From NCBI RefSeq assembly GCF_021245805.1, contig NZ_JAJJNF010000004.1, positions 124,001 through 188,000 on the forward strand: DNA of 64,000 nucleotides, read 5' to 3'. Positions within the stretch are counted from its first letter, which is position 1; each line of letters begins with the position of its first letter. This document shows positions 34,561 to 43,209 of this stretch, in pieces. The translations under genes were made by a program, and so were the position numbers. Source of the stretch: Mangrovimonas futianensis. Lineage in GTDB: Bacteria > Bacteroidota > Bacteroidia > Flavobacteriales > Flavobacteriaceae. Below the pieces are notes generated by a model, which worked only from the letters and a program-made list of their open reading frames with translations, was not told the DNA's origin and did not search any database.

Positions 34561-35228
34561 GGTTTTGGCTTTAGGGCAATAAAATCCTTGAGATAATATG
34601 GTTCAAAATAGGCAACATCTTCGGTGTTGCCTATTTTATATTCTTTAAATGACAGGGCGGCCATTTCTCTGGCGGAAGGCATTTTACCCTCAATAAAATG
34701 GGCATTAGAATGTTTGATGACTGTTTTCGTTTTTTGAACGCCATTTCCAATAAAATAAACAGGACCTTGAGTCAAATAATCAGAGAAACTGTTTTCGTCT
34801 AAAACTTCGGCTTGAATCTCTCTTACTTCATTTAAATCTGAGTCCAAAACGGTAGAATACACCTCCATTCGTCTAGCATCCAACATAGGAATAATCAATC
34901 CCTCTGAATTTTCAACCTGAACAGCCAAGACTTTTAAAGTAGAAACGGCTATCAAAGGGATATTCAATGCATAGCAAATTCCTTTGGCAGTTGAGACTCC
35001 TATTCTCAATCCTGTATAAGAACCTGGCCCCTTGCTAACAGCCACTGCAGCTAATTCTGATTTAGACACCCCTGTTTTTTCAAATAATTCCTGAATAAAC
35101 ACATGTAACCTTTCAGCATGGGAATAATTCTCGCTATTATCCTCTAATATTAAAACGTTTTTGCCGTCTTTAGCCAAGGAAACCGAGCAATTGGTTGTTG
35201 ATGTCTCTATGTTTAAAATATATGCCAC
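34557..35228 (-). CDS. tsaB: tRNA threonylcarbamoyladenosine biosynthesis protein TsaB
   Basis: A 223-residue ASKHA-fold protein of the TsaB/YeaZ family, which supports TsaD in forming t6A37 on tRNAs. The N-terminal LNIETSTTNCSVSLA motif, VSKGPGSYTGLRIGVSTAKG and the following GICYALNIPLIAVSTL are diagnostic. The start is GTG, 2 bases after the tolC stop, so the gene is in the efflux operon by position although its role is unrelated. Confidence 0.93.
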   Translation of the reverse strand: MAYILNIETSTTNCSVSLAKDGKNVLILEDNSENYSHAERLHVFIQELFEKTGVSKSELAAVAVSKGPGSYTGLRIGVSTAKGICYALNIPLIAVSTLKVLAVQVENSEGLIIPMLDARRMEVYSTVLDSDLNEVREIQAEVLDENSFSDYLTQGPVYFIGNGVQKTKTVIKHSNAHFIEGKMPSAREMAALSFKEYKIGNTEDVAYFEPYYLKDFIALKPKP

Positions 35229-35230
35229 AA

Positions 35231-36559
35231 TTAATCTACTACAATTGGTTTACCCAAATAAAAATCCAGAACTTTTGTTTTAAAAATAAAATCATACTTC
35301 GCATTAATCAAACGTGATTGTGCATTGATAAGCTGAATTCTTGATTGCTCCAAGTCAAATGAATTCATAGAGCCTAAATTATAACGCTCTTGCGAATTTT
35401 GAAATGCCAATTTTTGTGCTTCAACTGACTTTTTTGCTGCTTCATAAGCCTTTAATGCAGCCTGCGCATCGGTGAAAGCTCTTTGGATATTACTTTCAAG
35501 ATCAAGTTTGGCTTGCTCTAAATTTAATTTAGCATTCTCTTCTTGAACAAGGGACTTAGCAACAGCCGTTTTGTTCTGAAATTGAGAAAAAATAGGCACT
35601 CTCAAATTAAGAGAAAAATTCTGGGACTTATTATCATTAAGTTGATTAAAAAAAGACTCTTCTCCCTGAATTACATTCGAGTAGAAAACATTAGACCCAA
35701 AGCCGTATGAAAATCCCAGACTGGGCATAAATCCACTTTTAGAAATCTCGGTACTTAATTCTGCTCCCTCAATATTTTTTTCCGCTACTTTAATCTCATA
35801 TCTATTTCCATAAGCATATTCCAATATAGGTTTGATATCTTTATACATTAAAGCTGCTGAAGGGCTATCTACCTCTATAATTTCAACTTCAAATCCCTCA
35901 TAAGGCAATTGTAATAATTGGGATAACGACAGGATGGCCAAATTATAATTATTCTCTGCTACGGTTAAATTTTGTTCATCACTACTCAAAGTCGCTTCAG
36001 CATCATAAACATTGGCTTGAGGTTGAGACCCGGCATCCACTAATTCTTGAACTTGTTGCAATTGTTTTTGAGAAAACTCATATTGAGCTTGGGCCGTTTC
36101 TAAATTCTCCTTATTGAACAACACATTTAAATAAGCATTTACCACATTCAAAGAAATGTCGTCCTTAATTCTATTTAACTCCAATTCATTTCTTTCAAGA
36201 GTTAACTGGGATTGCTTGTACAAATTTGTCAATCGGAATCCATTAAAAATGGTTTGGTTTAAATTCAATCCCAAACTTGTACTATGAGCTGTTCTATCAA
36301 CGAACTGTCCCGGGAATAATTCTTGATTTCCCAAAGTCAAGCCTTGTCTACCACTAAAATCCAAGGAAGGAAGCATTGCTCCTTTGTTAGCAATGATATC
36401 CTGTTCATTTGTAAGTAAGTTGTTTTGCCCTTGTAAAACAGAAATATTGTTTTCCAAAGCATAATCAACACACTCTTGTAAAGTCCATACCTTTTCCTGG
36501 GCATAAATAAAACCACACCCAAAAAGTAAGAGGCCCATTGCTATAGCTTTCATTCTCAT
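35231..36559 (-). CDS. TolC family outer-membrane efflux protein
   Basis: A 442-residue outer-membrane channel of the TolC family. A signal peptide (MRMKAIAMGLLLFGCGFIYAQ) is followed by two repeats of long coiled helices, typical for the tunnel. The first repeat begins WTLQECVDYALENNISV and the second closes with LEQSRIQLINAQSRLI and VLDFYLGKP. I place the start at the ATG ending at 36559, one base after the stop of the adaptor gene; the open frame further upstream lies inside that gene. It provides the exit duct for the ABC efflux system encoded upstream. Confidence 0.9.
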   Translation of the reverse strand: MRMKAIAMGLLLFGCGFIYAQEKVWTLQECVDYALENNISVLQGQNNLLTNEQDIIANKGAMLPSLDFSGRQGLTLGNQELFPGQFVDRTAHSTSLGLNLNQTIFNGFRLTNLYKQSQLTLERNELELNRIKDDISLNVVNAYLNVLFNKENLETAQAQYEFSQKQLQQVQELVDAGSQPQANVYDAEATLSSDEQNLTVAENNYNLAILSLSQLLQLPYEGFEVEIIEVDSPSAALMYKDIKPILEYAYGNRYEIKVAEKNIEGAELSTEISKSGFMPSLGFSYGFGSNVFYSNVIQGEESFFNQLNDNKSQNFSLNLRVPIFSQFQNKTAVAKSLVQEENAKLNLEQAKLDLESNIQRAFTDAQAALKAYEAAKKSVEAQKLAFQNSQERYNLGSMNSFDLEQSRIQLINAQSRLINAKYDFIFKTKVLDFYLGKPIVVD

Positions 36560-36560
36560 A

Positions 36561-37682
36561 TTAACGGTTTCTTCCATTTTCATTATTCTCGTCAGAAGCT
36601 TTATTCCAAACTTTAATTTCGTCTTCTTCTTTAACACCTTCTAAAATTTCGATATTAATTCCATCAGAAATCCCCAATTCTACATATTTTTCCTCAAAGG
36701 TATTATCTGCCTTTTTGATTTCAACAAAAGGCTTTTCTGTAATTCTATTGAACTGCAACAATGATTCCTTGATAACTAAAACACTATCCTTGCTTTCCAT
36801 TTCAATTTCGGCATTGGCACTGTATCCAGCTCGAATCTTGGTGCTTCGCTCTACTTCAACATCTGCTTTGATAGTGAATTGAACCGCTCCATTTTCTTCC
36901 ACGCCTTTTGGAGCAACAAAAGTAAGTTTTGCAGGAAACTCCTTTTCATTCAAAGCCCCTAAAACAACTTTGATACCTTTACCTTCTTCTAGTTTACCAA
37001 CTTCTGCCTCATCCACTTTTCCTTCAAAGATCATTTTATTCATATCGGCTACAGTAGCGATCGTAGTTCCATCATTGAAATTATTACTTTCTATCACCTG
37101 ATCACCTTCTCTCACAGGTATTTCTAGAATCGTTCCAGCAATTTGAGCGATGATATTGGTATTTGCTGAACTACCTCCAGACAACGATCCCTTTTTAATA
37201 ATCTGATAATCATTTCTGGCTTGATTCAGACTTTCTAAAGCTTGATTTAAGGATAACTCACTGTTTTCAAAATCTTGTTTTGAAATCACACCCTTTTCGA
37301 ATAAGGACTTGTTTCTATCAAACAAGGTTTTAGCATTATTATATGATAACTGTGCCGTATTAATTCTACTACTTGCAGACACCAAACTTTGCTCATTAGG
37401 AACGACTCTAATTTTTGCGATAAGATCTCCTTTTTCAACTATATCGCCTTCCTCTACCATAATTTCGTCAACAATCCCAGAGATTTGTGGCTTTAACTCG
37501 ATTTCCTCTTCAGGATTCAGTTTCCCAGTAGCCACCACTTTGGTATTTATTGATGAATAAAATGGCTTTTCTGTTTTGAACTCTTCGACTGAAGCTGAAT
37601 TTGAATCTTTAAAATACTTTATTACCCAAATCAATAAGATGAGTAGTACGATTCCAACAATAATTTTAACTGTTTTATTCAT
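36561..37682 (-). CDS. HlyD/MacA-type periplasmic adaptor
   Basis: A 373-residue membrane-fusion protein with one N-terminal transmembrane anchor (about residues 6-24). A lipoyl-like half follows (VVATGKLNPEEEIELKPQ, IVEKGDLIAKI), then a helical hairpin (about 100-165), the second lipoyl half (EIPVREGDQVI) and beta-barrel parts. It bridges the ABC permeases to the TolC protein encoded next. It is part of a compact minus-strand run ATPase-permease-permease-adaptor-TolC. Confidence 0.9.
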   Translation of the reverse strand: MNKTVKIIVGIVLLILLIWVIKYFKDSNSASVEEFKTEKPFYSSINTKVVATGKLNPEEEIELKPQISGIVDEIMVEEGDIVEKGDLIAKIRVVPNEQSLVSASSRINTAQLSYNNAKTLFDRNKSLFEKGVISKQDFENSELSLNQALESLNQARNDYQIIKKGSLSGGSSANTNIIAQIAGTILEIPVREGDQVIESNNFNDGTTIATVADMNKMIFEGKVDEAEVGKLEEGKGIKVVLGALNEKEFPAKLTFVAPKGVEENGAVQFTIKADVEVERSTKIRAGYSANAEIEMESKDSVLVIKESLLQFNRITEKPFVEIKKADNTFEEKYVELGISDGINIEILEGVKEEDEIKVWNKASDENNENGRNR

Positions 37683-37697
37683 TATTTTGATTGTTAT

Positions 37698-38942
37698 TTA
37701 TTCTTCTCTTAATGCATCAATTGGTTTAATACTTGTCGCTTTAAAGGCTGGTATAAGACCTATTAAAGATCCTAAGCCAACTAACAGTACTAATGAAAAA
37801 AAGACTACTACGAGGGGAACCGATGGATTGACCAATACAGCATCCTCTCCTTGTCCAAAGCTTTTATTAAGTAGCATCAATATTAATCCTCCTGATATAA
37901 TTCCCAAAAGACCAGAAACCAAGGTGATAAACACGGCTTCTACGATAACTTGTCTTTTTATTTCAAATGGTGTGGCTCCCAAGGCACGTCTTACTCCGAT
38001 TTCTTTGGTTCGTTCCTTAACCGTAATTAGTAGAATATTACCTATCGCAAAAACGCCGGCAATCAAAGTTGCCAATCCTACAAACCATGTTAAAAATTGC
38101 ATTCCAACCAGAAACCCAGTCACCTTTTTAAACTCATTCCCTAAATTGAAGCTTCCGAAAGCCCTATTATCCTCCGGATGGATTTGATTCAGGTTCTTTA
38201 ACATAAGTTTCGCGTCTGCTTCTATTTGAGTGATGTTGTAATCGGGTTTTCCAGTAATCATCATCCAACCAATATTATCTCCTTGGTTAAATATCTGCTG
38301 AAACGTAGTAAATGGAATGTGGATATCACTTCTTGGGCCCATCTGGACATTACCTGTCTCAAACACACCAATGATTTTAAAGTTGATACCCTTAATTTGT
38401 ATGAGCTCCCCTATCATTTCTTCATCCTTATCAAACAATTGTTTGTAAATCTCATCAGAAATGACCACTACCTTTTTGTTTTCTTTTATGTCATTCTCAT
38501 TGATAAACCTACCTCGAATCATTTTCTTTTTTTGAACCCGATCCAAAAGTGGATAATCACCATTAATACCAAAGGTCCCAGACAACTGATTTCTTACTAC
38601 TAATCCCTGGCTTTGATTTCTAGGAACTACAAATTCGATGCCCTCTACATTTTCTTCAACATTTTTAGCATCTGTAAGCGTTAATCTCACAAATCGGCCC
38701 TCCTGGAATCCCTTAAAGGGTTTGCTTGTACTTTGGCCCCAAATAAAAACACTGTTTGTAGCAAAATCCCCAAACAACCTATTAAAGGCATTCTCCAAAC
38801 CTCTAGCAGAACCCAACAAACTAATCAACAACAAAATACCCCACCAAACACCTATCATGGTCAATACAGTCCTTAGCTTGTTTTTGCCCAAGCTTTCAAA
38901 AATTTCTTGCCACGTATCTCTATCAAATAAAAATCCCATCAT
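37698..38942 (-). CDS. MacB-like ABC transporter permease (second of two)
   Basis: A 414-residue FtsX/MacB-type permease. The N-terminal cytoplasmic segment and first helix (EIFESLGKNKLRTVLTMIGV) lead into a large periplasmic MacB-type domain (about 45-280). Three C-terminal helices follow, with the conserved VKERTKEIGVRRALGATP motif and IPAFKATSIKPIDALREE tail. The first two codons are both ATG. It follows the other permease with a 1-base gap. The two are clear paralogues and probably form a heterodimer with the separate ATPase. Confidence 0.9.
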   Translation of the reverse strand: MMGFLFDRDTWQEIFESLGKNKLRTVLTMIGVWWGILLLISLLGSARGLENAFNRLFGDFATNSVFIWGQSTSKPFKGFQEGRFVRLTLTDAKNVEENVEGIEFVVPRNQSQGLVVRNQLSGTFGINGDYPLLDRVQKKKMIRGRFINENDIKENKKVVVISDEIYKQLFDKDEEMIGELIQIKGINFKIIGVFETGNVQMGPRSDIHIPFTTFQQIFNQGDNIGWMMITGKPDYNITQIEADAKLMLKNLNQIHPEDNRAFGSFNLGNEFKKVTGFLVGMQFLTWFVGLATLIAGVFAIGNILLITVKERTKEIGVRRALGATPFEIKRQVIVEAVFITLVSGLLGIISGGLILMLLNKSFGQGEDAVLVNPSVPLVVVFFSLVLLVGLGSLIGLIPAFKATSIKPIDALREE

Positions 38943-38943
38943 A

Positions 38944-40173
38944 TCAATTATCTCTTAAGGCCACAATGGGTTTAATTTTAGAGGCCTTTTTTGCTGGAAA
39001 ATAACCAGCAATTGAGCCTGCAACTATTAAAGTAATGGTAGCGCCAATAACTAAACTAGTACTCACTTTAGGGTCTGTAATAAAATAAGTTTCTAAACTG
39101 GGGCCTATCCAATCTAAAATTCCCATCCCGAGTACCAATCCAAAATAACCTGCAATGGTCGTAATCAAAATGGACTCCAATAAAATAATAGAAATTATAG
39201 CCTTTGGTGGCGCCCCAAGAGCTTTCCTTATCCCAATTTCCTTGGTTCGCTCTTTAACCACAAAAATCATGATATTACTGATACCGACTATACCCGCAAT
39301 CAAGGTTCCAAATCCAATAATTATAATAATGACACTCAATGCAAATGTAATTTGATTGGTTCCCTTATTAGCCTGAGCCATATTCATAATTCTAATGGCT
39401 CTCTGATCGGTTGGGTCAACAGAAAAACGTTCTTTTAAATCTTTAGTGATTTGATTCCCAAAATCAATGGCTTCATCATAGCTCATCTTAGGATTGTAAG
39501 TCACGTTAATTTGATCGAGATAGTCGTTATTACCATAAAGTCTTTGAGTTGTGCTTATAGGCGTATAAATCATGCGCTCCTCATTATCTCCTCCATCATC
39601 TTTAAAAATTCCAACTACTTTATACTGTATACCATCCAAATTGAGATATTTACCCATGGCCGTTGTCTTTGCAAAGAGATCTTCTTCCACTAATCGACCT
39701 ATAACGATTACCTTAGTCTTGTTTTCAATATCTATTTTATTGATATACCTTCCTTCCGTGATTTTTGTATTCTCCAGGTATTGATGATCTGGATGGACAG
39801 CCCGCATACCATAGGAATTCTTTTCATTTTCAAAAGACGCATTGACATTTCTTGTTACGCGTCCTGTAAAATATTGAATTTTATCACCATAAGTTTCCTT
39901 TACATAATCCAAATCCTCATTTTTCAATCGGATTTGTCTTCCCGCCTGGTAGCCTTTATAAGCTTTTGAGGTTGTGCCGGTATAAATAAAAATGGCATTA
40001 TTGGCATCATCAACAAAGGCATTTGAAAATGTATTGCTCAAACCATTGGCCATACCAAATAGAATCGCAAAAAGCAGAATTGCAAATGCCACCGTAAACC
40101 CAGAAAGCACGGTGCGTGTTCTGTTTTTATTAATACTTTGAAATATTTCCCTCCAAAGGTCTAAATCAAACAT
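38944..40173 (-). CDS. MacB-like ABC transporter permease (first of two)
   Basis: A 409-residue FtsX/MacB-type permease with the same layout as its neighbour: EIFQSINKNRTRTVLSGFTV at the N-terminus, a periplasmic domain, then VVKERTKEIGIRKALGAPP and FPAKKASKIKPIVALRDN at the C-terminus. Its start overlaps the ATPase stop by 8 bases, so it is translationally coupled. In classical MacB the ATPase and permease are one polypeptide; here they are separate and the permease is duplicated. Substrate unknown; peptides, lipids or drugs are all possible. Confidence 0.9.
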   Translation of the reverse strand: MFDLDLWREIFQSINKNRTRTVLSGFTVAFAILLFAILFGMANGLSNTFSNAFVDDANNAIFIYTGTTSKAYKGYQAGRQIRLKNEDLDYVKETYGDKIQYFTGRVTRNVNASFENEKNSYGMRAVHPDHQYLENTKITEGRYINKIDIENKTKVIVIGRLVEEDLFAKTTAMGKYLNLDGIQYKVVGIFKDDGGDNEERMIYTPISTTQRLYGNNDYLDQINVTYNPKMSYDEAIDFGNQITKDLKERFSVDPTDQRAIRIMNMAQANKGTNQITFALSVIIIIIGFGTLIAGIVGISNIMIFVVKERTKEIGIRKALGAPPKAIISIILLESILITTIAGYFGLVLGMGILDWIGPSLETYFITDPKVSTSLVIGATITLIVAGSIAGYFPAKKASKIKPIVALRDN

Positions 40174-40867
40174 TCTGGAATGCTCTTACTTGTTCCACAT
40201 TGATATCTTCCATAATCACTCCATCTTTCAAACGCACAATACGCTTACACATATTTGCAATATCCTCTTCATGGGTAACTATTAATATGGTTTTTCCTTC
40301 ATCATTTAAATGCTGAATAAAATCCATAATCTCATAAGAAGTTTTGGTATCCAGGGCACCCGTTGGCTCATCTGCCAGAAGTAGTTTTGGATTTGCAGCC
40401 AGCGCTCTTGCAATGGCCACCCTTTGTTTTTGTCCCCCTGAAAGTTCGTTGGGCAAGTGGTGTGCCCATGGTTTTAATCCCACTTTTTCTAAATGAAAAA
40501 GTGCCTTTTCCAATCGCTCTTTCCTTTTTAGTCCCTGATAATATAACGGTAACGCCACATTTTCAAGAGCATTTTTGTAGTTGATAAGATTGAAGGATTG
40601 AAAAATAAAACCTAAGAATTTATTGCGGTAAATGGCTGCTTTTTTTTCAGTAAGGTTCTTGATAAGAACACCATCTAAAATATATTCACCCGAATCTGCC
40701 TCATCCAACATTCCAATAATATTTAGCAACGTAGATTTACCAGACCCCGAGGACCCCATAATAGCCACCATTTCTCCTTCTTCAACAGAAAGATCAATTC
40801 CTTTTAAAACATGTAGGCTTGAATCACCAATCGGATAAGATTTGTGAAGTTTTCGAATGTTAAGCAT
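40166..40867 (-). CDS. ABC transporter ATP-binding protein (MacB/LolD type)
   Basis: A 233-residue ATPase with Walker A GSSGSGKST (about 36-44), the signature LSGGQKQRVAIARAL, Walker B LLLADEPTGALD and the H-loop in VTHEED. The sequence fits the MacB/LolD group that works with FtsX-like permeases by mechanotransmission. It is the first gene of the efflux run. A TACTTTTG -7-like element lies on the minus strand at 40933-40940, about 66 bases before the ATG, without a clear -33. Confidence 0.93.
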   Translation of the reverse strand: MLNIRKLHKSYPIGDSSLHVLKGIDLSVEEGEMVAIMGSSGSGKSTLLNIIGMLDEADSGEYILDGVLIKNLTEKKAAIYRNKFLGFIFQSFNLINYKNALENVALPLYYQGLKRKERLEKALFHLEKVGLKPWAHHLPNELSGGQKQRVAIARALAANPKLLLADEPTGALDTKTSYEIMDFIQHLNDEGKTILIVTHEEDIANMCKRIVRLKDGVIMEDINVEQVRAFQNV

Positions 40868-40949
40868 ACCTAAAATTCTTGGTTGTATAATTCATATATC
40901 CATTAGACTAATAACTAGGGTATATGTTACAACAAAAGTAAATTTTTAT

Positions 40950-41177
40950 TTAGGTAGCTACTTTTTTAGTCTTGTTAAACTTTTTATAAATAAAGACCCC
41001 TAAACCAGCTATTAAGAGGTAAGGAATGATCATTAAATATACAATACCGTCATTGATACCCTCAGCTGCATTTTGTCCTTCCTCATTTTCCAAGACAGCC
41101 CTACACATGGCACATTGGGCCTCTGTAGAGAGACTGAAAAAAATGACTAATATTAAAAACAACCAGTACCGTTTCAT
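40950..41177 (-). CDS. CxxC mini membrane protein at the end of the cytochrome oxidase cluster
   Basis: A 75-residue protein from the ATG at 41177 (MKRYWLFLILVIFF). A signal-type segment ending near STEAQ is followed directly by CAMCRA, a CxxC pair near the mature N-terminus. A second hydrophobic helix (IVYLMIIPYLLIAGLGVFIY) and a Lys-rich tail follow. The CxxC would be on the periplasmic side. It lies 2 bases after the DUF420 gene and so belongs to the oxidase/copper transcript. The longer frame to 41240 overlaps that gene and is unlikely. I do not recognise a named family; a role in metal or heme handling is inference from context. Confidence 0.7.
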   Translation of the reverse strand: MKRYWLFLILVIFFSLSTEAQCAMCRAVLENEEGQNAAEGINDGIVYLMIIPYLLIAGLGVFIYKKFNKTKKVAT

Positions 41178-41179
41178 TC

Positions 41180-41710
41180 TTAATAAAATGGTGAAATTAA
41201 CACATAAACCATCACACCAGAAACGGCCACATACAACCATAAAGGAAAAGTGATTTTAGCTATTTTTTTATGTCTTTCTATATCATTAGTTATAGCCCTA
41301 ACGTAGGTAATCAAAACAAAAGGAATAACCACTACAGAAAGTAAGATGTGAGTTATTAGAATGACATAATAGAAATATTTTAAAACACCATCTTCTCCAT
41401 ATGGCGTAGGATCACTAGTCATGTGATATGCCACATACATTACCAAAAAAGCAATTGAAAACCCCATGGCTATCTTTATCAAGGTTTCATGTAACTTGAT
41501 TTTATTCTGAATGATAGCCCAATAAGCAAATATTAAAAGTATAGCTGTAATGGCATTTGTACTTGCATATATGGGTGGCAAAAACATCCAAGGTCCCATA
41601 TTGGGAATTCTAACTCGAAACAAAACCGCTACTACCACGGGTATAGCAATAGATAGAAGCACAATCCATTTATTGTATTTCTTTTGCTCTTCTAATGGCT
41701 GATTACTCAT
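41180..41710 (-). CDS. DUF420 membrane protein (CtaM-like)
   Basis: A 176-residue protein with five hydrophobic helices and conserved histidines in the helices (KLHETLIKIAM, MYVAYHMT, ITHILLSVVVIPFV). This is the DUF420 pattern; the related CtaM of Gram-positive bacteria is needed for cytochrome oxidase function (family knowledge). It overlaps the SCO gene by 8 bases, linking it to copper-site assembly of the oxidase. Confidence 0.85.
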   Translation of the reverse strand: MSNQPLEEQKKYNKWIVLLSIAIPVVVAVLFRVRIPNMGPWMFLPPIYASTNAITAILLIFAYWAIIQNKIKLHETLIKIAMGFSIAFLVMYVAYHMTSDPTPYGEDGVLKYFYYVILITHILLSVVVIPFVLITYVRAITNDIERHKKIAKITFPLWLYVAVSGVMVYVLISPFY

Positions 41711-42434
41711 TTAATAATTTTTTTATGTCTTCTTTCAACATACTAATCTCCTCTTTTTCACCCTCATCATTCACCTGCTCCTTTTCTGAAACTGTACCTC
41801 TGTAATAAATAATTGGGTTACCATAAGCATCGGTTCTAGATCGAATGTATCCATTTTTATCGATTAAGGCAAAATTACCTGAATGCTCAAAATTTTCTAC
41901 ATCTACAAACAAGTTGAAGCCTAAATTGGCCAAATTGTATATATCCTCTTTGTTTCCGGTCATTAAATTCCAATTTGGATTTGTCACACCGTATTCTTCT
42001 GCATAAGACTTTAATACTTCTGGAGTATCATGATCTGGATTGATGGTAAACGAAGCCACACCAAATTCCTCAAATGATTTAAAAGCATTTTGCACTTGCA
42101 CCAAATTATATGTCATCTTTGGACAAATGGTTGGGCAGGTCGTAAAAAAGAATTCGATGACATAAACCTTGCCTAAATAATCTTTTTCTGTAATCATCTC
42201 TCCATTTTGGTTTTCAAAGCTAAATGAAGGCACTTTTTTAGGCTCGCCATTAACTTCTATAAAAGCCAATTTGGATTGATCTGAAAAATTATTGTCCTGT
42301 TCGGTTGACATCCTTTCGCTTCTCGAGATATCATCATGTTTAATTCGATCTACAATCTTTGGGATAAAAATTATCCCGAAAACCAAGATAATAAAGGCAA
42401 TGCCTATATAGGAATATTTAGATTTATTGTTCAT
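41703..42434 (-). CDS. SCO1/SenC family copper chaperone
   Basis: A thioredoxin-fold protein of 243 residues that helps load copper into the Cu-A site of cytochrome oxidase. One N-terminal transmembrane anchor (about residues 9-25) is followed by the periplasmic domain. The copper-binding cysteines are C100 and C104 in TCPTICPKM, and a downstream histidine near residue 184 (FEHSGNFALIDK) is the likely third ligand. I use the ATG at 42434 (MNNKSKYS) instead of the TTG two codons earlier. It overlaps the preceding gene by 11 bases. Confidence 0.92.
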   Translation of the reverse strand: MNNKSKYSYIGIAFIILVFGIIFIPKIVDRIKHDDISRSERMSTEQDNNFSDQSKLAFIEVNGEPKKVPSFSFENQNGEMITEKDYLGKVYVIEFFFTTCPTICPKMTYNLVQVQNAFKSFEEFGVASFTINPDHDTPEVLKSYAEEYGVTNPNWNLMTGNKEDIYNLANLGFNLFVDVENFEHSGNFALIDKNGYIRSRTDAYGNPIIYYRGTVSEKEQVNDEGEKEEISMLKEDIKKLLNE

Positions 42435-43143
42435 GTTCAATATTTAAATCATTTGCTCTTCTAGTGGTTGAATCAAAATCACCCTTTCTCTTTTGTCTAT
42501 ATTCTGTAAATAGAATACGCATATCCTCACTCATCTTATTTTTCATTTCAGCTACTTCAAGCGTATTGTAAGAGTATAAAGGATAAATTTCAGACGCCTT
42601 TTCAATTTCTTGATCCGTTCTATCGTCCAAACGTCCTCTTTGGTTCAATTCCTTATCAACAATAAAAACCTGTGGCGTGAAATAGTTGGTATCAAGAGCG
42701 ACTTGATGGTTAAGGCTATTGAAAACCGTTTGGATCTCAGAAGGGTCCCCAAATGCAAATTCAAAGAATCGTAAATCTTCATAGGTGGAAATTTCTTCAT
42801 ACAATTGTTTTGCTTGCTCCTTTTGATTTTCTGGAAACAACACAACAATTTGAAATTTTTTGAATCCTTTGAATTTATCATAAACTAACTCCTTCAAATT
42901 GGAGGCTTCTGTAAGATGTTTCATTGGATTATTACCTAAAAACCCGATAACAGTTAAATGATTATTCAAGGTCACTTGCTGCCCTTCAAAATTTTTAAAG
43001 GTGTCTATATCATAGATATGACTTTTTATGATGTCTAAGGGCTGGTAATTATGCTTAGCTGGGTAAAGAAATATCAAAAACATAACAGGAAGAAAAAACA
43101 ATACTCCCAACACTAAATTTCTTGTAACTTTTTTTCGTTCCAT
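42424..43143 (-). CDS. Cysteine-free SCO-like membrane-anchored protein
   Basis: A 239-residue protein from the ATG at 43143 (MERKKVTRN); a GTG three codons upstream is less likely. One N-terminal transmembrane helix (about 9-26) precedes a domain that lines up by eye with its SCO neighbour. LTVIGFLGNNPMKH takes the place of VIEFFFTTCPTICPK, and FTPQVFIVDKELNQRGR takes the place of SGNFALIDKNGYIRSR. It contains no cysteine at all, so the copper site is lost. It follows the oxidase subunit IV gene after a terminator and overlaps the SCO gene. It may be an assembly or regulatory partner of SCO (inference). I know no characterised homologue. Confidence 0.75.
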   Translation of the reverse strand: MERKKVTRNLVLGVLFFLPVMFLIFLYPAKHNYQPLDIIKSHIYDIDTFKNFEGQQVTLNNHLTVIGFLGNNPMKHLTEASNLKELVYDKFKGFKKFQIVVLFPENQKEQAKQLYEEISTYEDLRFFEFAFGDPSEIQTVFNSLNHQVALDTNYFTPQVFIVDKELNQRGRLDDRTDQEIEKASEIYPLYSYNTLEVAEMKNKMSEDMRILFTEYRQKRKGDFDSTTRRANDLNIEHEQ

Positions 43144-43154
43144 AATGGGCACAA

Positions 43155-43187
43155 AAATAAAAAAGACGGTTTAAAAAACCGCCTTTT
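43155..43187 (-). terminator. Intrinsic terminator after oxidase subunit IV
   Basis: On the minus strand AAAAGGCGGTTT pairs with AAACCGTCTTTT with one G-U wobble, followed by a T-rich tract. It lies between the subunit IV gene and the cysteine-free SCO-like gene. Confidence 0.75.
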
Positions 43188-43209
43188 GATATCTATTTAA
43201 CGTTACGAA

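Noticed and set aside
36560..36637. An upstream start for the TolC-family gene
   Set aside because: The extra residues lie wholly within the adaptor gene in another frame and precede the true signal peptide.
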